From: Bacteroidales bacterium
GTDB lineage: Bacteria > Bacteroidota > Bacteroidia > Bacteroidales > UBA932
Assembly: GCA_016290835.1 (NCBI GenBank)
Contig: JAEEVG010000008.1
Coordinates: 1-57,025 of the forward strand
DNA length: 57,025 bases
Reading direction: 5' to 3'
A program made the position numbers and the translations under genes. Below the pieces are notes generated by a model. The model saw nothing but the letters and a program-made list of their open reading frames with translations. It searched no databases and was not told where the DNA came from. Positions 16,902 through 26,577 of this stretch are shown piece after piece. The stretch's first letter is position 1; every line of letters starts with the position of its first letter.

Positions 16902-19900
16902 TTATCGCAACTTGCCTAAAATGGTATGTGCTTCCTTCAAAGAAGGAACTCCCCGCACCACTATCTTAAGTTTGTTCTCGGTCTGCTTGAGTTCAAAGCG
17001 GGGATTGTCCGCCGTACGCTCCAGAATCCTGGCGAAGACGGGGGACTTGTAATACGGCGACATCGGATTCGCAATGAAAAACGCGATCATCAGGCCGTTC
17101 TTGACAATGACTTTCTCGAAGCCCAGTGCGGCGCCCAGGTTGCGGAGTTTCACCACCTCGAAGAGGTTGCCCACTTCGGGCGGCAGGGTGCCGAAACGGT
17201 CTGCGAGCTGCGAGGCATAGCGGTCGATTTCCTTGTCGGTAGACATCGCGTCGATGGTGCGGTAGATGCGGATTTTCTCGGCGGTCACATCGATGTATTC
17301 ATCTGGGATATGCGCCGGCTGGTCGGTTTCTATCGTACAGTCCGTCACGAACTTACCTCTATCGCTACGAGTCACGATGCCCGTCTCTACACCCAGTTCC
17401 TCCATCGCTTCGGCGAGGATCTTCTGGTAGGTTTCGAAGCCCATGTCCAGGATGAAGCCGCTCTGTTCGGCGCCCAGCAGGTTGCCGGCGCCGCGGATAT
17501 CCAGGTCCTGCATCGCGATGTTGAAACCACTGCCCAGGTCCGAGAATTCCTCGATGGCCTTGAGCCGGCGCCGGGCATCATCGGTGATGCTCACCAGCGG
17601 CGGGACGATGAGGTAGCAGAAAGCCTTCTTGTTGGATCTGCCCACGCGGCCGCGCAACTGGTGGAGGTCGCTCAGGCCGAAATTCTGCGCCTGGTTGATC
17701 AAGATGGTGTTGGCATTGGGGATGTCCAGACCATTCTCAATCAGGGTGGTACAGAGCATCATATCGTAGTCGCCCCGGATGAAGTCCAGCATCCGGGTCT
17801 CCAGTTCGTGGGCCTGCATCTGGCCGTGCGCCACGCAAATCTTCATATCCGGCACCAGGCGGTGCAGGATATCGTGGATGGCGGGAAGTTCTTCGACCTT
17901 GTTGTGCAGGAAGAATATCTGCCCGCCACGGTTGAGTTCGTAGTTGATGATGCTGCGGATCTCTTTTTCATCGAAAAGGATGATCTCCGTCTGTACCGGA
18001 ATGCGGTTGGGCGGCGGGGTGTTGATGATGCTGAGATCGCGTGCGCCCAACAGGGAGAACTGCAGGGTGCGGGGGATCGGGGTGGCCGTCAGCGTCAGGG
18101 TATCCACGGTGGCCCGGATGGCGCGGAGTTTCTCCTTGGCGGAGACGCCGAATTTCTGTTCCTCGTCAATGATCAGCAGGCCCAGGTCTTTGAAAACAAA
18201 TTCTTTACTGAGAATCTTGTGCGTGCCTATCAGGATATCTATCCGGCCTTCCGCCAGCCGTTTCTTGATGTCGGTTATCTCCTTGGCCGTGCGCAGGCGG
18301 CTGACATATTCCACATTGCAGGGAAGGTTCTGCAGGCGTCCCTGAAAGGTGTTGTAGTGCTGCAGGGCCAGGATGGTGGTCGGCACCAGCACAGCTACCT
18401 GTTTGCTGTCCGAAACGGCTTTGAACGCCGCCCGGACGGCGATTTCCGTCTTGCCGAAACCCACGTCGCCGCAGATCAGGCGGTCCATCGGGCAACTGTC
18501 CTCCATATCCCGCTTGACGGCGGCCGTGGCCGTCTCCTGGTCAGGCGTATCTTCGTACATGAAAGAAGATTCCAACTCTTCCTGCAGATAGGTATCGGGG
18601 GAGAAGGAGAACCCTTTGGAAGCGCGGCGCTTGGCGTAGAGTTGAATCAGGTCCTTGGCAATGTCTTTTACCTTGGATTTGGCGTTGGTCTTGAGGGTTA
18701 CCCAAGTCTTGGAGCCGAGTTTGTTGATGCGGGGCGCCTCTCCCTCCCGCGAACGGAAACGGGATATTTTATGCAGGGCGTGGACGGACACGAACACCAC
18801 GTCGCCATCCTTGTAGGTGATTTTCACCACTTCCCGCAGTCTTCCGCGGTCGTCGCGCAGCCGCACCAGGCCGCCGAAAATGCCCACGCCGTGGTCGATA
18901 TGGACGACGTAATCCCCGATATTGAAGGAATTCAAGTCGTTGATGGTCAGCTGCTCGCTCTTCTCCACCGTGCGCCGGAGGCTGACGCGGTGGAAACGGT
19001 CGAAGATTTCGTGGTCAGAGTAACAGCAGATTTTGTCCTGCTGGTCGATGAATCCATTGTGGATGTTCTTCCCGGGGACGAATTCAGGGATCAATCCGCC
19101 GTTCTGGGACAGGATGGAACGGACGCGTTCGAGCTGGGACTCTTTTTCTCCGTAGATATAGACTTTGAAACCGTTCTCCAGGCGGCTGCGGATATCTTCA
19201 GTCAGGAGCTCGAAATTCTTGTTGAAAGTGGGTTGCGGGGATATCTGGAAACCCAGTATATCGTCTCCCGCATAGGAGAGGGGAGTGTCTATATAAATCT
19301 TCTGGAAACGTTTCAGGAGCGGGAAGAAGTCTTCCCGGGAATACATATCCGAAGAATCCAGCCAAATACGGGTCCCTGCAGGGAAAATTTCCGTCAGATT
19401 CTGTCCTGCGGCGGCCGCACCGCTCACCATATCCGGAACGATGTCCGCCTTGTCCATTTTATCCTTGGAGAGCTGGGTATTGCAATCGAACGAATGAATG
19501 GATTCTATCTCATTACCCCAGAAGGAAATACGATAGGGATAATTATCCGAAAAAGAGAATATATCCACGATGGATCCGCGGATGGCATACTGCCCCGGCG
19601 CGGATACAAAGTCTACCTTGTCAAAGCCTTTTTCCGAAAGGATATGGATAATCTTGTCGTGGGCAATCTCATCCCCCACCCGGATGCTGAGCACCGAATC
19701 CTTGATTTCCTTCGTTACGGGAATTTCCTCGGACAGTGCCTGCGGATAGGTGACCACGAAGAGCAGACTGCCGTCATAAGAAAGGATTTTGCTGATGGCG
19801 GAGGTCCGCTGGACGCCCAGCGAAGATTTGTAATTGCTCCGCTCCACGCTCTTTCCCGATTCCGGCAGGAAAAACACCCTGTCCCCCTCGATCAGGTGAT

Positions 19901-20084
19901 AGAGATCCCCGGCACAATACTCAGCTGCTTCCTGGTTGGGAAGTACGATGATATGGATTCCTTCCCGGGCCACCTGGCTCAAGACGAACCAGCGGGCAGA
20001 CAAAAAGAGCCCACGACAGAATACGTCCGCACCGGATCTGATCCTGTCCCGAAGAATCTCCGAAGATTTTGAACTTATCAACAT
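16902..20084 (-). CDS. mfd: Transcription-repair coupling factor Mfd
   Basis: A 1060-aa ATP-dependent translocase that removes stalled RNA polymerase from damaged DNA and recruits UvrA. Visible parts are: UvrB-like N-terminal domain (about 20-310), RNA-polymerase interaction (CarD-like) domain (about 385-450, starting NIGDYVVHIDHGVGIFGG), Walker A GDVGFGKTEIA near 545, DEEQ box IDEEQKFGVSAKEKL near 641, and helicase motif VI QLRGRVGRSNKKAFCYL. The C-terminal TRCF domain has EEFSDLGSGFNIAMQDLDIRG. It is somewhat shorter than E. coli Mfd (1148) but like other Bacteroidetes. The ATG lies inside the first TTATCAACA box of the candidate origin and is preceded by AGGAG with almost no spacing. Confidence 0.96.
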   Translation of the reverse strand: MLISSKSSEILRDRIRSGADVFCRGLFLSARWFVLSQVAREGIHIIVLPNQEAAEYCAGDLYHLIEGDRVFFLPESGKSVERSNYKSSLGVQRTSAISKILSYDGSLLFVVTYPQALSEEIPVTKEIKDSVLSIRVGDEIAHDKIIHILSEKGFDKVDFVSAPGQYAIRGSIVDIFSFSDNYPYRISFWGNEIESIHSFDCNTQLSKDKMDKADIVPDMVSGAAAAGQNLTEIFPAGTRIWLDSSDMYSREDFFPLLKRFQKIYIDTPLSYAGDDILGFQISPQPTFNKNFELLTEDIRSRLENGFKVYIYGEKESQLERVRSILSQNGGLIPEFVPGKNIHNGFIDQQDKICCYSDHEIFDRFHRVSLRRTVEKSEQLTINDLNSFNIGDYVVHIDHGVGIFGGLVRLRDDRGRLREVVKITYKDGDVVFVSVHALHKISRFRSREGEAPRINKLGSKTWVTLKTNAKSKVKDIAKDLIQLYAKRRASKGFSFSPDTYLQEELESSFMYEDTPDQETATAAVKRDMEDSCPMDRLICGDVGFGKTEIAVRAAFKAVSDSKQVAVLVPTTILALQHYNTFQGRLQNLPCNVEYVSRLRTAKEITDIKKRLAEGRIDILIGTHKILSKEFVFKDLGLLIIDEEQKFGVSAKEKLRAIRATVDTLTLTATPIPRTLQFSLLGARDLSIINTPPPNRIPVQTEIILFDEKEIRSIINYELNRGGQIFFLHNKVEELPAIHDILHRLVPDMKICVAHGQMQAHELETRMLDFIRGDYDMMLCTTLIENGLDIPNANTILINQAQNFGLSDLHQLRGRVGRSNKKAFCYLIVPPLVSITDDARRRLKAIEEFSDLGSGFNIAMQDLDIRGAGNLLGAEQSGFILDMGFETYQKILAEAMEELGVETGIVTRSDRGKFVTDCTIETDQPAHIPDEYIDVTAEKIRIYRTIDAMSTDKEIDRYASQLADRFGTLPPEVGNLFEVVKLRNLGAALGFEKVIVKNGLMIAFFIANPMSPYYKSPVFARILERTADNPRFELKQTENKLKIVVRGVPSLKEAHTILGKLR

Positions 20085-20300
20085 CTCCTGTCTAAAACCG
20101 GTTGAAAAGCCTGTTGATATCCTGTTGATGCCGGATTCTTTTCTGTTGACAAATCCGGACGCTCACTTATCAACAACGCTGAAAACAGGGTTTCAACAGC
20201 TTTCTCAACCTTTATTTTTATTTATAATATCTTTATTTTCAGGCCTTTGAAGTATTTATCAACATTTCAACAGGCCTATAAAAAAGATAAAAAAATTTCA
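20075..20300. other. Candidate chromosomal replication origin (DnaA-box cluster and AT-rich element)
   Basis: The mfd-ruvB gap holds three exact TTATCAACA boxes on the plus strand (20075-20083, 20167-20175, 20256-20264), each one mismatch from the E. coli DnaA box TTATCCACA. Relaxed copies on the other strand are at 20112-20120 (ATATCAACA), 20123-20131 (GCATCAACA) and 20144-20152 (TTGTCAACA). Extra TTTCAACAG words occur at 20191 and 20266. An AT-rich stretch (about 20202-20240, and again from 20278) could be the unwinding element. Two AGGCCT sites (20241, 20272) flank the third box as part of an imperfect hairpin. Function is inference. Confidence 0.5.
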
Positions 20301-20312
20301 AAATAAAAGAGT

Positions 20313-20320
20313 TATATTTG
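20313..20320 (+). promoter_or_regulatory. -7 box of ruvB
   Basis: TATATTTG ending 8 bases before the ruvB ATG, with TTTC 17 bases upstream of its first base as a weak -33. The leader would be only a few bases. Confidence 0.65.
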
Positions 20321-20328
20321 TATTCTGA

Positions 20329-21363
20329 ATGCCATCGAACCGTATGTCCGATTTCGACCCACATAATACTAACGGATGCAAAGATAAGGATTTGGACGGA
20401 ATAATCCGGCCACGCGAACTGGAAGATTTCACCGGGCAGGGGGAAATTGTGTCCCGCCTCCGGATCTACATCCAGGCCGCGAAGCTGCGCGGAGAGTCTC
20501 TGGACCATACCCTGTTCCACGGTCCTCCCGGTCTGGGAAAGACCACCCTGGCGCATATCATCGCCAACGAGATGGGGGTCAATATGAAGATCACTTCCGG
20601 TCCGGTTCTCGTCCGCCCCGGGGATCTGGCCGGTCTGCTGACTTCCCTCGAGACGGGCGATGTCCTGTTCATCGACGAAATCCATCGTCTTCCGGCTGAA
20701 GTGGAGGAATATCTGTATTCCGCGATGGAGGATTATGTAATTGATATCATGATTGATAAAGGGCCTGGCGCCCGGTCCGTGCGCATATCCCTCAATCCTT
20801 TCACCCTGGTGGGGGCCACGACGCGGGCAGGCCTGCTTACGGCGCCGCTCCGGGCCCGTTTCGGGATTACCGAAGGCCTGGAATATTACGATACCGACGA
20901 CCTGGTGCGCATCGTGACGCGCAGCGCAGGCATCCTGCAGATCGAGATCGAGCCCGAGGCGGCGCGGGAGATAGCCCTGCGCAGTCGCGGAACCCCGCGA
21001 ATCGCCAATTCCCTGCTGCGCCGGGTGCGCGACTTCGCCCAGGTGGTGGGCGACGGCCACATCGACCTGAAGATCGCGCGTTACGCGTTGGATAAATTGA
21101 ATATAGACAAGCGGGGACTGGATTCCATTGACAACAAGATCCTCCGCACCATCATCTCCACCTTCAAGGGCGGCCCCGTGGGGGCCAATACCCTCTCGAC
21201 CGCCATCGGCGAAGACCAGGGCACCTATGAAGAAGTCTATGAGCCCTTCCTGATCAAGGAAGGTTTCATCGTCCGCACCCAGCGCGGCCGCGTGGCCACC
21301 GAGCTTTCTTACAAGCATCTGGGGCTGGATCCTTATCAGAACAATGCCGGCTCCCTCTTTTGA
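20329..21363 (+). CDS. ruvB: Holliday junction branch-migration ATPase RuvB
   Basis: A 344-aa AAA+ motor that drives branch migration with RuvA. Motifs: [12 protein letters not shown] (about 25-36), Walker [12 protein letters not shown] (about 65-75), Walker [12 protein letters not shown] (about 110-120), sensor 1 [19 protein letters not shown], and a C-terminal winged helix ending in [20 protein letters not shown]. The start could also be Met6 (MSDFDP); both fit the short-leader promoter. It is the first rightward gene after the candidate origin and is followed after 26 bases by the fumarate reductase genes. ruvA is separate at 28.4-29.0 kb on the opposite strand. Confidence 0.96.
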   Translation: MPSNRMSDFDPHNTNGCKDKDLDGIIRPRELEDFTGQGEIVSRLRIYIQAAKLRGESLDHTLFHGPPGLGKTTLAHIIANEMGVNMKITSGPVLVRPGDLAGLLTSLETGDVLFIDEIHRLPAEVEEYLYSAMEDYVIDIMIDKGPGARSVRISLNPFTLVGATTRAGLLTAPLRARFGITEGLEYYDTDDLVRIVTRSAGILQIEIEPEAAREIALRSRGTPRIANSLLRRVRDFAQVVGDGHIDLKIARYALDKLNIDKRGLDSIDNKILRTIISTFKGGPVGANTLSTAIGEDQGTYEEVYEPFLIKEGFIVRTQRGRVATELSYKHLGLDPYQNNAGSLF

Positions 21364-21389
21364 AAAGAAAAATCACACATACCTGAACA

Positions 21390-23336
21390 ATGTCTGACAA
21401 GTTAAATTCTAAAATCCCCGCAGGACCGCTTGAGAACAAGTGGACCCGGCGCAAGTCGGAGATCCGCCTCGTGAGTCCGAACAACAAGAGAAAACTCGAG
21501 ATCATCGTGGTCGGGACCGGTCTCGGCGGCGCTTCGGCCGCCGCCGCACTGGGCGAACTCGGCTACAATGTCAAGATTTTCTGCATCAGCGACAGTCCGC
21601 GCCGGGCGCACTCCATCGCGGCACAGGGCGGTATCAATGCTGCCAAGAACTATCAGAACGACAACGACTCCGTCTATCGCCTGTTCTATGATACCATCAA
21701 GGGCGGCGATTATCGCTCCCGCGAGGCCAATGTCTATCGTTTGGCCGAGGTCAGCTCGGCTATCATCGACCAGTGCGTGGCCCAGGGAATTCCTTTTGCC
21801 CGCGAATACGGCGGCTACCTGGCCAACCGTTCTTTCGGCGGCGTGCAGGTGAGCCGTACTTTCTATGCGCGCGGCCAGACCGGACAGCAGCTCCTGCTCG
21901 GTGCCTATGCTTCTCTGAATAAGGAGATTGCAAATGGTTCGGTTAAGTCTTACCCGCGTCACGAGATGCTGGATCTCGTGCTGGTGAACGGTCAGGCAAA
22001 AGGTATCATCGCCCGCAACCTCGTGACGGGCGGCTTGGAGCGTTTCGGTGCCCACGCCGTCGTGATTGCGACCGGCGGTTACGGAAATGCTTATTTCCTC
22101 TCCACCAACGCGATGAACAGCAATGGTTCTGCCGCGATGCAGTGCTATCGCAAGGGTGCTTTCTTCGGCAATCCCTGCTTCGCGCAGATTCACCCGACCT
22201 GCATCCCGGTTCATGGCGACCAGCAGTGCAAACTGACGCTGATGAGCGAGTCCCTGCGCAACGACGGCCGCATCTGGGTTCCGAAGAAACTGGAAGATGT
22301 GGAGAAACTCCGCAAACACGAAATCAAGGCTTCCCAGATTCCGGAAGAGGATCGTGATTACTATCTCGAGCGCCGCTATCCGGCTTTCGGCAACCTCGTT
22401 CCGCGCGATGTAGCCTCCCGGGCCGCGAAGGAGCGCTGCGATGCAGGTTTCGGCGTGAATGAGACGGGCAAGGCGGTCTATCTGGACTTCGCAGACGCCA
22501 TCAAGCGCCTGGGTCACCAGCGGGTAGCCGAGCGCTACGGCAACCTGTTCGAGATGTACGAGAAGATCACGGCCAGTTCTCCCTGGAAGGAGCCGATGAT
22601 GATCTATCCGGCTATTCACTACACGATGGGCGGCATCTGGGTCGATTATGACCTGCAGACCACCGTACCGGGGCTCTATGCCATCGGAGAAGCCAATTTC
22701 TCCGACCACGGCGGCAACCGTCTCGGTGCCTCCGCCCTGATGCAGGGTCTGGCAGATGGTTATTTCATCCTGCCCGTGACGATCGGCGATTATCTTTCCA
22801 ACAAGTTCGCAGAGCCCAAGACCGATGTCAACAGCCCGGAATTCGACGCTGCCGAAAAGGCCGTACAGGTCCGTATAGACCGTCTTTTCTCCATCAAGGG
22901 CAAACAGACGGTTGATTCCATCCACAAGCGTCTGGGCATCATTATGTGGGACAATGTGGGTATGGCCCGCGATGAGGCAGGACTCAAGAAAGCCATCGAG
23001 GAAATAAAGGCACTCAAAAAAGAGTTTTATGCCGATGTCAACGTACCCGGATCCCAGTATGAGTTCAACCAGGAACTTGAGAAAGCCCTCCGCCTGGAAG
23101 ACTTCTTCGATATCGGTGAATTGATGGCGCGGGATGCGCTGAACCGCAGCGAATCCTGCGGCGGTCATTTCCGCGTGGAGAGCCAGACCGAAGAGGGAGA
23201 GGCCAAGCGGGATGATGCAAACTTTATGTATGTCTCCGCTTGGGAATACAAGGGAGAAGATGTTGAGCCTGAATTACATAAGGAGCCGCTCAAATATGAG
23301 TTCATCGAGGTGAAAACGAGAAATTACAAAGACTAA
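21390..23336 (+). CDS. frdA: Succinate dehydrogenase/fumarate reductase flavoprotein subunit
   Basis: A 648-aa FAD subunit that interconverts fumarate and succinate. Seen: dinucleotide fold [20 protein letters not shown] (about residues 37-56), covalent-FAD His in [19 protein letters not shown], substrate motif [10 protein letters not shown], active-site [10 protein letters not shown], and [20 protein letters not shown] near 440. Length and the long C-terminal extension match the Bacteroidetes (Wolinella-like, class B) enzyme. In Bacteroides the cytochrome b anchor gene comes just before this gene. Here the preceding gene is ruvB and no anchor is present in the window. The iron-sulfur subunit follows after 5 bases. 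Fumarate reduction is the expected direction in an anaerobe. Confidence 0.95.
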   Translation: MSDKLNSKIPAGPLENKWTRRKSEIRLVSPNNKRKLEIIVVGTGLGGASAAAALGELGYNVKIFCISDSPRRAHSIAAQGGINAAKNYQNDNDSVYRLFYDTIKGGDYRSREANVYRLAEVSSAIIDQCVAQGIPFAREYGGYLANRSFGGVQVSRTFYARGQTGQQLLLGAYASLNKEIANGSVKSYPRHEMLDLVLVNGQAKGIIARNLVTGGLERFGAHAVVIATGGYGNAYFLSTNAMNSNGSAAMQCYRKGAFFGNPCFAQIHPTCIPVHGDQQCKLTLMSESLRNDGRIWVPKKLEDVEKLRKHEIKASQIPEEDRDYYLERRYPAFGNLVPRDVASRAAKERCDAGFGVNETGKAVYLDFADAIKRLGHQRVAERYGNLFEMYEKITASSPWKEPMMIYPAIHYTMGGIWVDYDLQTTVPGLYAIGEANFSDHGGNRLGASALMQGLADGYFILPVTIGDYLSNKFAEPKTDVNSPEFDAAEKAVQVRIDRLFSIKGKQTVDSIHKRLGIIMWDNVGMARDEAGLKKAIEEIKALKKEFYADVNVPGSQYEFNQELEKALRLEDFFDIGELMARDALNRSESCGGHFRVESQTEEGEAKRDDANFMYVSAWEYKGEDVEPELHKEPLKYEFIEVKTRNYKD

Positions 23337-23341
23337 GCGAG

Positions 23342-24121
23342 ATGGAATTCAATCTGAAAATATGGCGTCAGAAGAACGCCAAGGTCAAAGGACATTTTGA
23401 AACCTATCACATAGCCGGCATCGAGGAAGACGCTTCTTTCCTGGAGATGCTCGATATTCTCAATGAGCAGTTGATCCGGGAGGGTTGCGACCCGGTGGCG
23501 GTGGAGCGTGGCTGCCAGAGCAGCGGTCCCGTGTCATTCGATCACGATTGCCGGGAAGGTATCTGCGGTGCGTGCGGTTTGTATATCGACGGCCGGGCCC
23601 ACGGTCCGGACGATCACGTGACCACCTGCCAGTTGTTCATGCGTCATTTCAAGGACGGCGCTACGATCACGGTGGAACCCTGGCGCAGTGCCGGTTTCCC
23701 GGTCATCAAGGACCTGGTCGTGGACCGTACAGCCTTTGATAAGATCCTTCAGGCCGGCGGCTTCATCTCCGTGCGTACCGGAGCGGCGCAGGATGCGAAT
23801 AATATCCTGATTCCGCACGACCGGGCCGAAGAAAGTATGGATGCGGCTGCCTGCGTGGGCTGCGGTGCCTGTGTGGCTACCTGCAAGAACGGTTCTGCGA
23901 TGCTGTTCGTGGCCGCCCGCGTGAGTTCACTTGCCCTGCTGCCGCAGGGACGTCCGGAGGCGCATCGCCGTGCCAAGGCGATGGTGGCCAAGATGGACGA
24001 GTTGGGCTTCGGTAATTGCACGAATACGCGTGCCTGCGAGATGGAGTGCCCGAAGGGTATCAATATCTCGCATATCGCGCGTCTGAACCGCGAGTTCCTG
24101 AAGGCGAAGTTCTCGGATTAA
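23342..24121 (+). CDS. frdB: Succinate dehydrogenase/fumarate reductase iron-sulfur subunit
   Basis: A 259-aa electron-transfer subunit. The [2Fe-2S] ligands are in [15 protein letters not shown] with TTCQLF. The second cluster motif is [15 protein letters not shown] (about 178-192). The third is [15 protein letters not shown] (about 222-236). These carry electrons between the membrane quinol site and the flavin. The gene is coupled to frdA. Its stop codon directly abuts the stop of the convergent hflX, leaving no room for a terminator. The membrane anchor is not encoded nearby. Confidence 0.95.
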   Translation: MEFNLKIWRQKNAKVKGHFETYHIAGIEEDASFLEMLDILNEQLIREGCDPVAVERGCQSSGPVSFDHDCREGICGACGLYIDGRAHGPDDHVTTCQLFMRHFKDGATITVEPWRSAGFPVIKDLVVDRTAFDKILQAGGFISVRTGAAQDANNILIPHDRAEESMDAAACVGCGACVATCKNGSAMLFVAARVSSLALLPQGRPEAHRRAKAMVAKMDELGFGNCTNTRACEMECPKGINISHIARLNREFLKAKFSD

Positions 24122-25306
24122 TTACCAGAGGAAATTATTGAAGGGATATCTCCCTGCGTGGATCTCCGCGACCATCTTATAGATGTCGTCGCGGAGTTTT
24201 TCTATGTTCTCCTTCTTGGTGGCCGAGATAAAGATGCAGGGGATTTTCCGCCCGCTGATCCATTTGTATTTGACATCGTCCAGGGTGTAATTGCGCTCGG
24301 TCTTTGGCTCCAGGGAGAATTCGTCGTAGGGCTCGTATGTATAGGCATCTATCTTATTGAAAACCACATAGACAGGCTTGTTGGCCGCCGAAATGTCCCG
24401 GAGGGTTTTGTCCACGACTTCCATCTGTTCTTCGTAGTCGGGATGGGAGATGTCCACCACGTGCACCAGGATGTCGGCTTCCCGCACTTCATCCAGGGTG
24501 CTCTTGAAGGCTTCGATGAGTTGCGTGGGCAGTTTGCGGATGAATCCCACCGTGTCGCTCAGCAGGAAGGGAACGTTGCCGATGACGACCTTGCGCACAG
24601 TGGTGTCGAGCGTAGCGAAGAGTTTGTTCTCGGCGAAGACGTCCGATTTGGACAGCAGATTCATCAGGGTAGACTTCCCTACATTGGTATAACCCACCAG
24701 AGACAGGCGCACTAGCTGCCCGCGGTTGCTGCGCTGGGTGGCCATCTGCTTATCTACTTTCTTGAGTTGTTCCTTGAGGCGGGAAATGCGCTCCCGCACG
24801 ATGCGGCGGTCCACTTCGATCTGGGTTTCACCCATACCGCCGCGGGTACCCATACCGCCTCGCTGGCGCTCCAGGTGGGTCCACATACCGGCCAGGCGGG
24901 GGAGCATATAGTTATAACGGGCCAGCTCTACCTGCATTTTGGCATAGGCCGTCTGGGCGCGCTGGGAGAATATTTCGAGGATCAGGCTGGTACGGTCGAT
25001 GACGGCTGCTGTCTTGATGACCTTCTCGATGTTGCGTTGCTGCATCCCGGTCAACTCGTCATCGAAAATGACGTAATCGATATGGTTATTTTCGCAATAA
25101 TCAGCGATTTCCTTCAGTTTTCCGCTTCGGATGTAGGTGGCCTTGTCGGGCCGGTCCACCCGCTGGACGAATTGTTTGTCGCCCGTGGCACCTGCCGTTT
25201 CGGCCAGAAACTGCAATTCTTCGAGGTATTCGTAGATTTTGCGTTCGTCGTCATCCTGTTTGATGATACCGACGAATACAGCCTTTTCTTCTTTCTTATT
25301 TTCCAT
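24122..25306 (-). CDS. hflX: Ribosome-associated GTPase HflX
   Basis: A 394-aa GTPase that splits stalled 70S ribosomes under stress. The HflX N-terminal domain (about 10-110) contains IDYVIFDDELTGMQQRNIE. A linker has the family Gly-rich motif RGGMGTRGGMGETQIEVDRR. The G domain has G1 GYTNVGKSTLMN, G3 DTVGFIRKLP and G4 NKID. It lies downstream of tonB with a terminator between, and no clear own -7 box was seen, so it may depend partly on read-through. It converges with frdB with zero spacing. Confidence 0.95.
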   Translation of the reverse strand: MENKKEEKAVFVGIIKQDDDERKIYEYLEELQFLAETAGATGDKQFVQRVDRPDKATYIRSGKLKEIADYCENNHIDYVIFDDELTGMQQRNIEKVIKTAAVIDRTSLILEIFSQRAQTAYAKMQVELARYNYMLPRLAGMWTHLERQRGGMGTRGGMGETQIEVDRRIVRERISRLKEQLKKVDKQMATQRSNRGQLVRLSLVGYTNVGKSTLMNLLSKSDVFAENKLFATLDTTVRKVVIGNVPFLLSDTVGFIRKLPTQLIEAFKSTLDEVREADILVHVVDISHPDYEEQMEVVDKTLRDISAANKPVYVVFNKIDAYTYEPYDEFSLEPKTERNYTLDDVKYKWISGRKIPCIFISATKKENIEKLRDDIYKMVAEIHAGRYPFNNFLW

Positions 25307-25314
25307 TTTCAGTC

Positions 25315-25344
25315 AAAAAAAGGCCATCCGCGTACGGACGGCCT
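25315..25344 (-). terminator. Intrinsic terminator of tonB
   Basis: Minus strand: AGGCCGTCCG, TACG loop, CGGATGGCCT, followed by a T run; one mismatch in the stem. It sits between tonB and hflX. Confidence 0.85.
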
Positions 25345-25363
25345 CTCACTTGATATCGCTTGA

Positions 25364-26053
25364 TTAGCGAAGCTGGAAGATCACAGGGAACTGGTAGGTA
25401 ACCTTGACGGCGCGGTCGCGCTGCTTGCCCGGCTCCCACTTCGGAGAACTCTGGATCACGCGGACGGCCTCCCGGTCAAGGGACGGATCGACACCGCGGA
25501 GGACCTTCACATCGGAGACGGTACCGTTCGGGTTGACGGTGAACTGCACCATAACACGTCCGGACACACCGTTTTCCTTGGCGATTTCAGGATAATCGAG
25601 ATGCTGGGACACCCACTTGGAGAAGGTGTTGGCATCGCCACCTTGGAATTTCGGTTTCTCCTCGACGAGGGCGAAAGGAATGGCTTCCTCCTCGACGACC
25701 TCTTCCTGAACTTCCTCGACATAATCCATAATCTCGACACCCAGGTTGGCATCGTCCTCGAGGTTGAGGATGTTGTCATCGACCTTGATGTTGTCGTCGA
25801 CGATGTCGATCTGGTCGGAAAGGATGGGGATCTTCGGAGCCTCAGGGGGCGGCGGAGGCGTGTCCTGGGTGATAGGAATGATCTCTTCCTCAATGAGTTC
25901 CGTGTTCTCCTGAGCGAAAACACTCTCTTTCTTCTCCTTGGACTTGAACTCGAAAGCGCCGAGCGTGACCAGGAGGGCGACGATTAAACCGATCTCGACG
26001 AACAAGAGTTTCTTGTTGTTCAGATCAGCTTTGGGTGATTTCTTGACTTCCAT
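25364..26053 (-). CDS. tonB: TonB energy-transducing protein
   Basis: A 229-aa TonB-family protein that passes proton-motive energy to outer-membrane receptors. A short cytosolic tail is followed by one membrane helix (about 15-35), a proline segment (TPPPPPEAPKIPI), an acidic spacer (about 85-125) and the C-terminal domain (about 140-229). That domain has the family strands HLDYPEIAKENGVSGRVMVQ and FTVNPNGTVSDVKVLRGVDP. It is a single-gene unit; exbB/exbD are not in the window. The promoter TATCTTTG lies 32 bases upstream and a terminator follows the stop. Confidence 0.93.
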   Translation of the reverse strand: MEVKKSPKADLNNKKLLFVEIGLIVALLVTLGAFEFKSKEKKESVFAQENTELIEEEIIPITQDTPPPPPEAPKIPILSDQIDIVDDNIKVDDNILNLEDDANLGVEIMDYVEEVQEEVVEEEAIPFALVEEKPKFQGGDANTFSKWVSQHLDYPEIAKENGVSGRVMVQFTVNPNGTVSDVKVLRGVDPSLDREAVRVIQSSPKWEPGKQRDRAVKVTYQFPVIFQLR

Positions 26054-26084
26054 ATCTAGTGGTTTTAATAATCCATTCGAGTTT

Positions 26085-26092
26085 CAAAGATA
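26085..26092 (-). promoter_or_regulatory. -7 box of tonB
   Basis: TATCTTTG on the minus strand with a TTG element about 20 bases upstream. It lies in the 104-base AT-rich divergent gap with ybeY. Confidence 0.65.
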
Positions 26093-26134
26093 GAAATATT
26101 TATTTTCAATTCCAATTTTTTAATTTAATAGATG

Positions 26135-26142
26135 TAAATTTG
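26135..26142 (+). promoter_or_regulatory. -7 box of ybeY-mnmG
   Basis: TAAATTTG, 15 bases before the ybeY ATG. AT-rich sequence precedes it. Confidence 0.6.
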
Positions 26143-26157
26143 CAAAAAATATCTGCT

Positions 26158-26577
26158 ATGGTCCGTTATTTCCAGGAAGATATACGATTTGAGTTGAAGC
26201 AAAAGATGCTCAACAACCGCTGGTTGAAGATGGTCGCGGGCAGCGAAATGCGCCGCCTCGGAGCCATCAACATCATCTTCTGTTCGGACAACTATATCCT
26301 GGATGTTAACCTGAAATATCTTCAGCACGACTATTTCACCGACATCATCACTTTCGACTATTGCGAGAAGGATATCCTTTCCGGCGACCTGTTCATCAGC
26401 ATCGATTCCGTCCGGGAGAATGCCCGCACCTACGGGACCACTTTCGAAAATGAACTCGACCGGGTGATGGTGCACGGACTGCTCCACCTGATCGGTTACG
26501 ACGACCATACCCCGGAGCAGACCGCCGAGATGCGCCGGAAAGAGAATTATTATCTCGAGATGAAAGCCGCACTCTGA
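26158..26577 (+). CDS. ybeY: Endoribonuclease YbeY (rRNA maturation factor)
   Basis: A 139-aa metal-dependent RNase needed for 16S rRNA 3'-end maturation and ribosome quality control. The zinc triad is plain in [12 protein letters not shown] (about residues 105-116). A DIITFDY strand earlier matches the family. The start is set at [12 protein letters not shown], because the longer open frame would include the TAAATTTG promoter. Its stop overlaps the mnmG start (TGATG), so the two are translated together. Confidence 0.94.
   Translation: MVRYFQEDIRFELKQKMLNNRWLKMVAGSEMRRLGAINIIFCSDNYILDVNLKYLQHDYFTDIITFDYCEKDILSGDLFISIDSVRENARTYGTTFENELDRVMVHGLLHLIGYDDHTPEQTAEMRRKENYYLEMKAAL

Noticed and set aside
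20041-20400. Local GC-skew switch as support for the origin
   Set aside because: Sample counts by eye showed that coding strands here tend to be C-rich on both sides, so strand bias of genes hides any replication skew. Only a whole-genome plot would help.
23613-23625. Other CACGTG words as extra parS sites (for example in frdB, 11720, 37945, 44135, 55867)
   Set aside because: Their flanks do not extend the palindrome to GTTYCACGTGRAAC.
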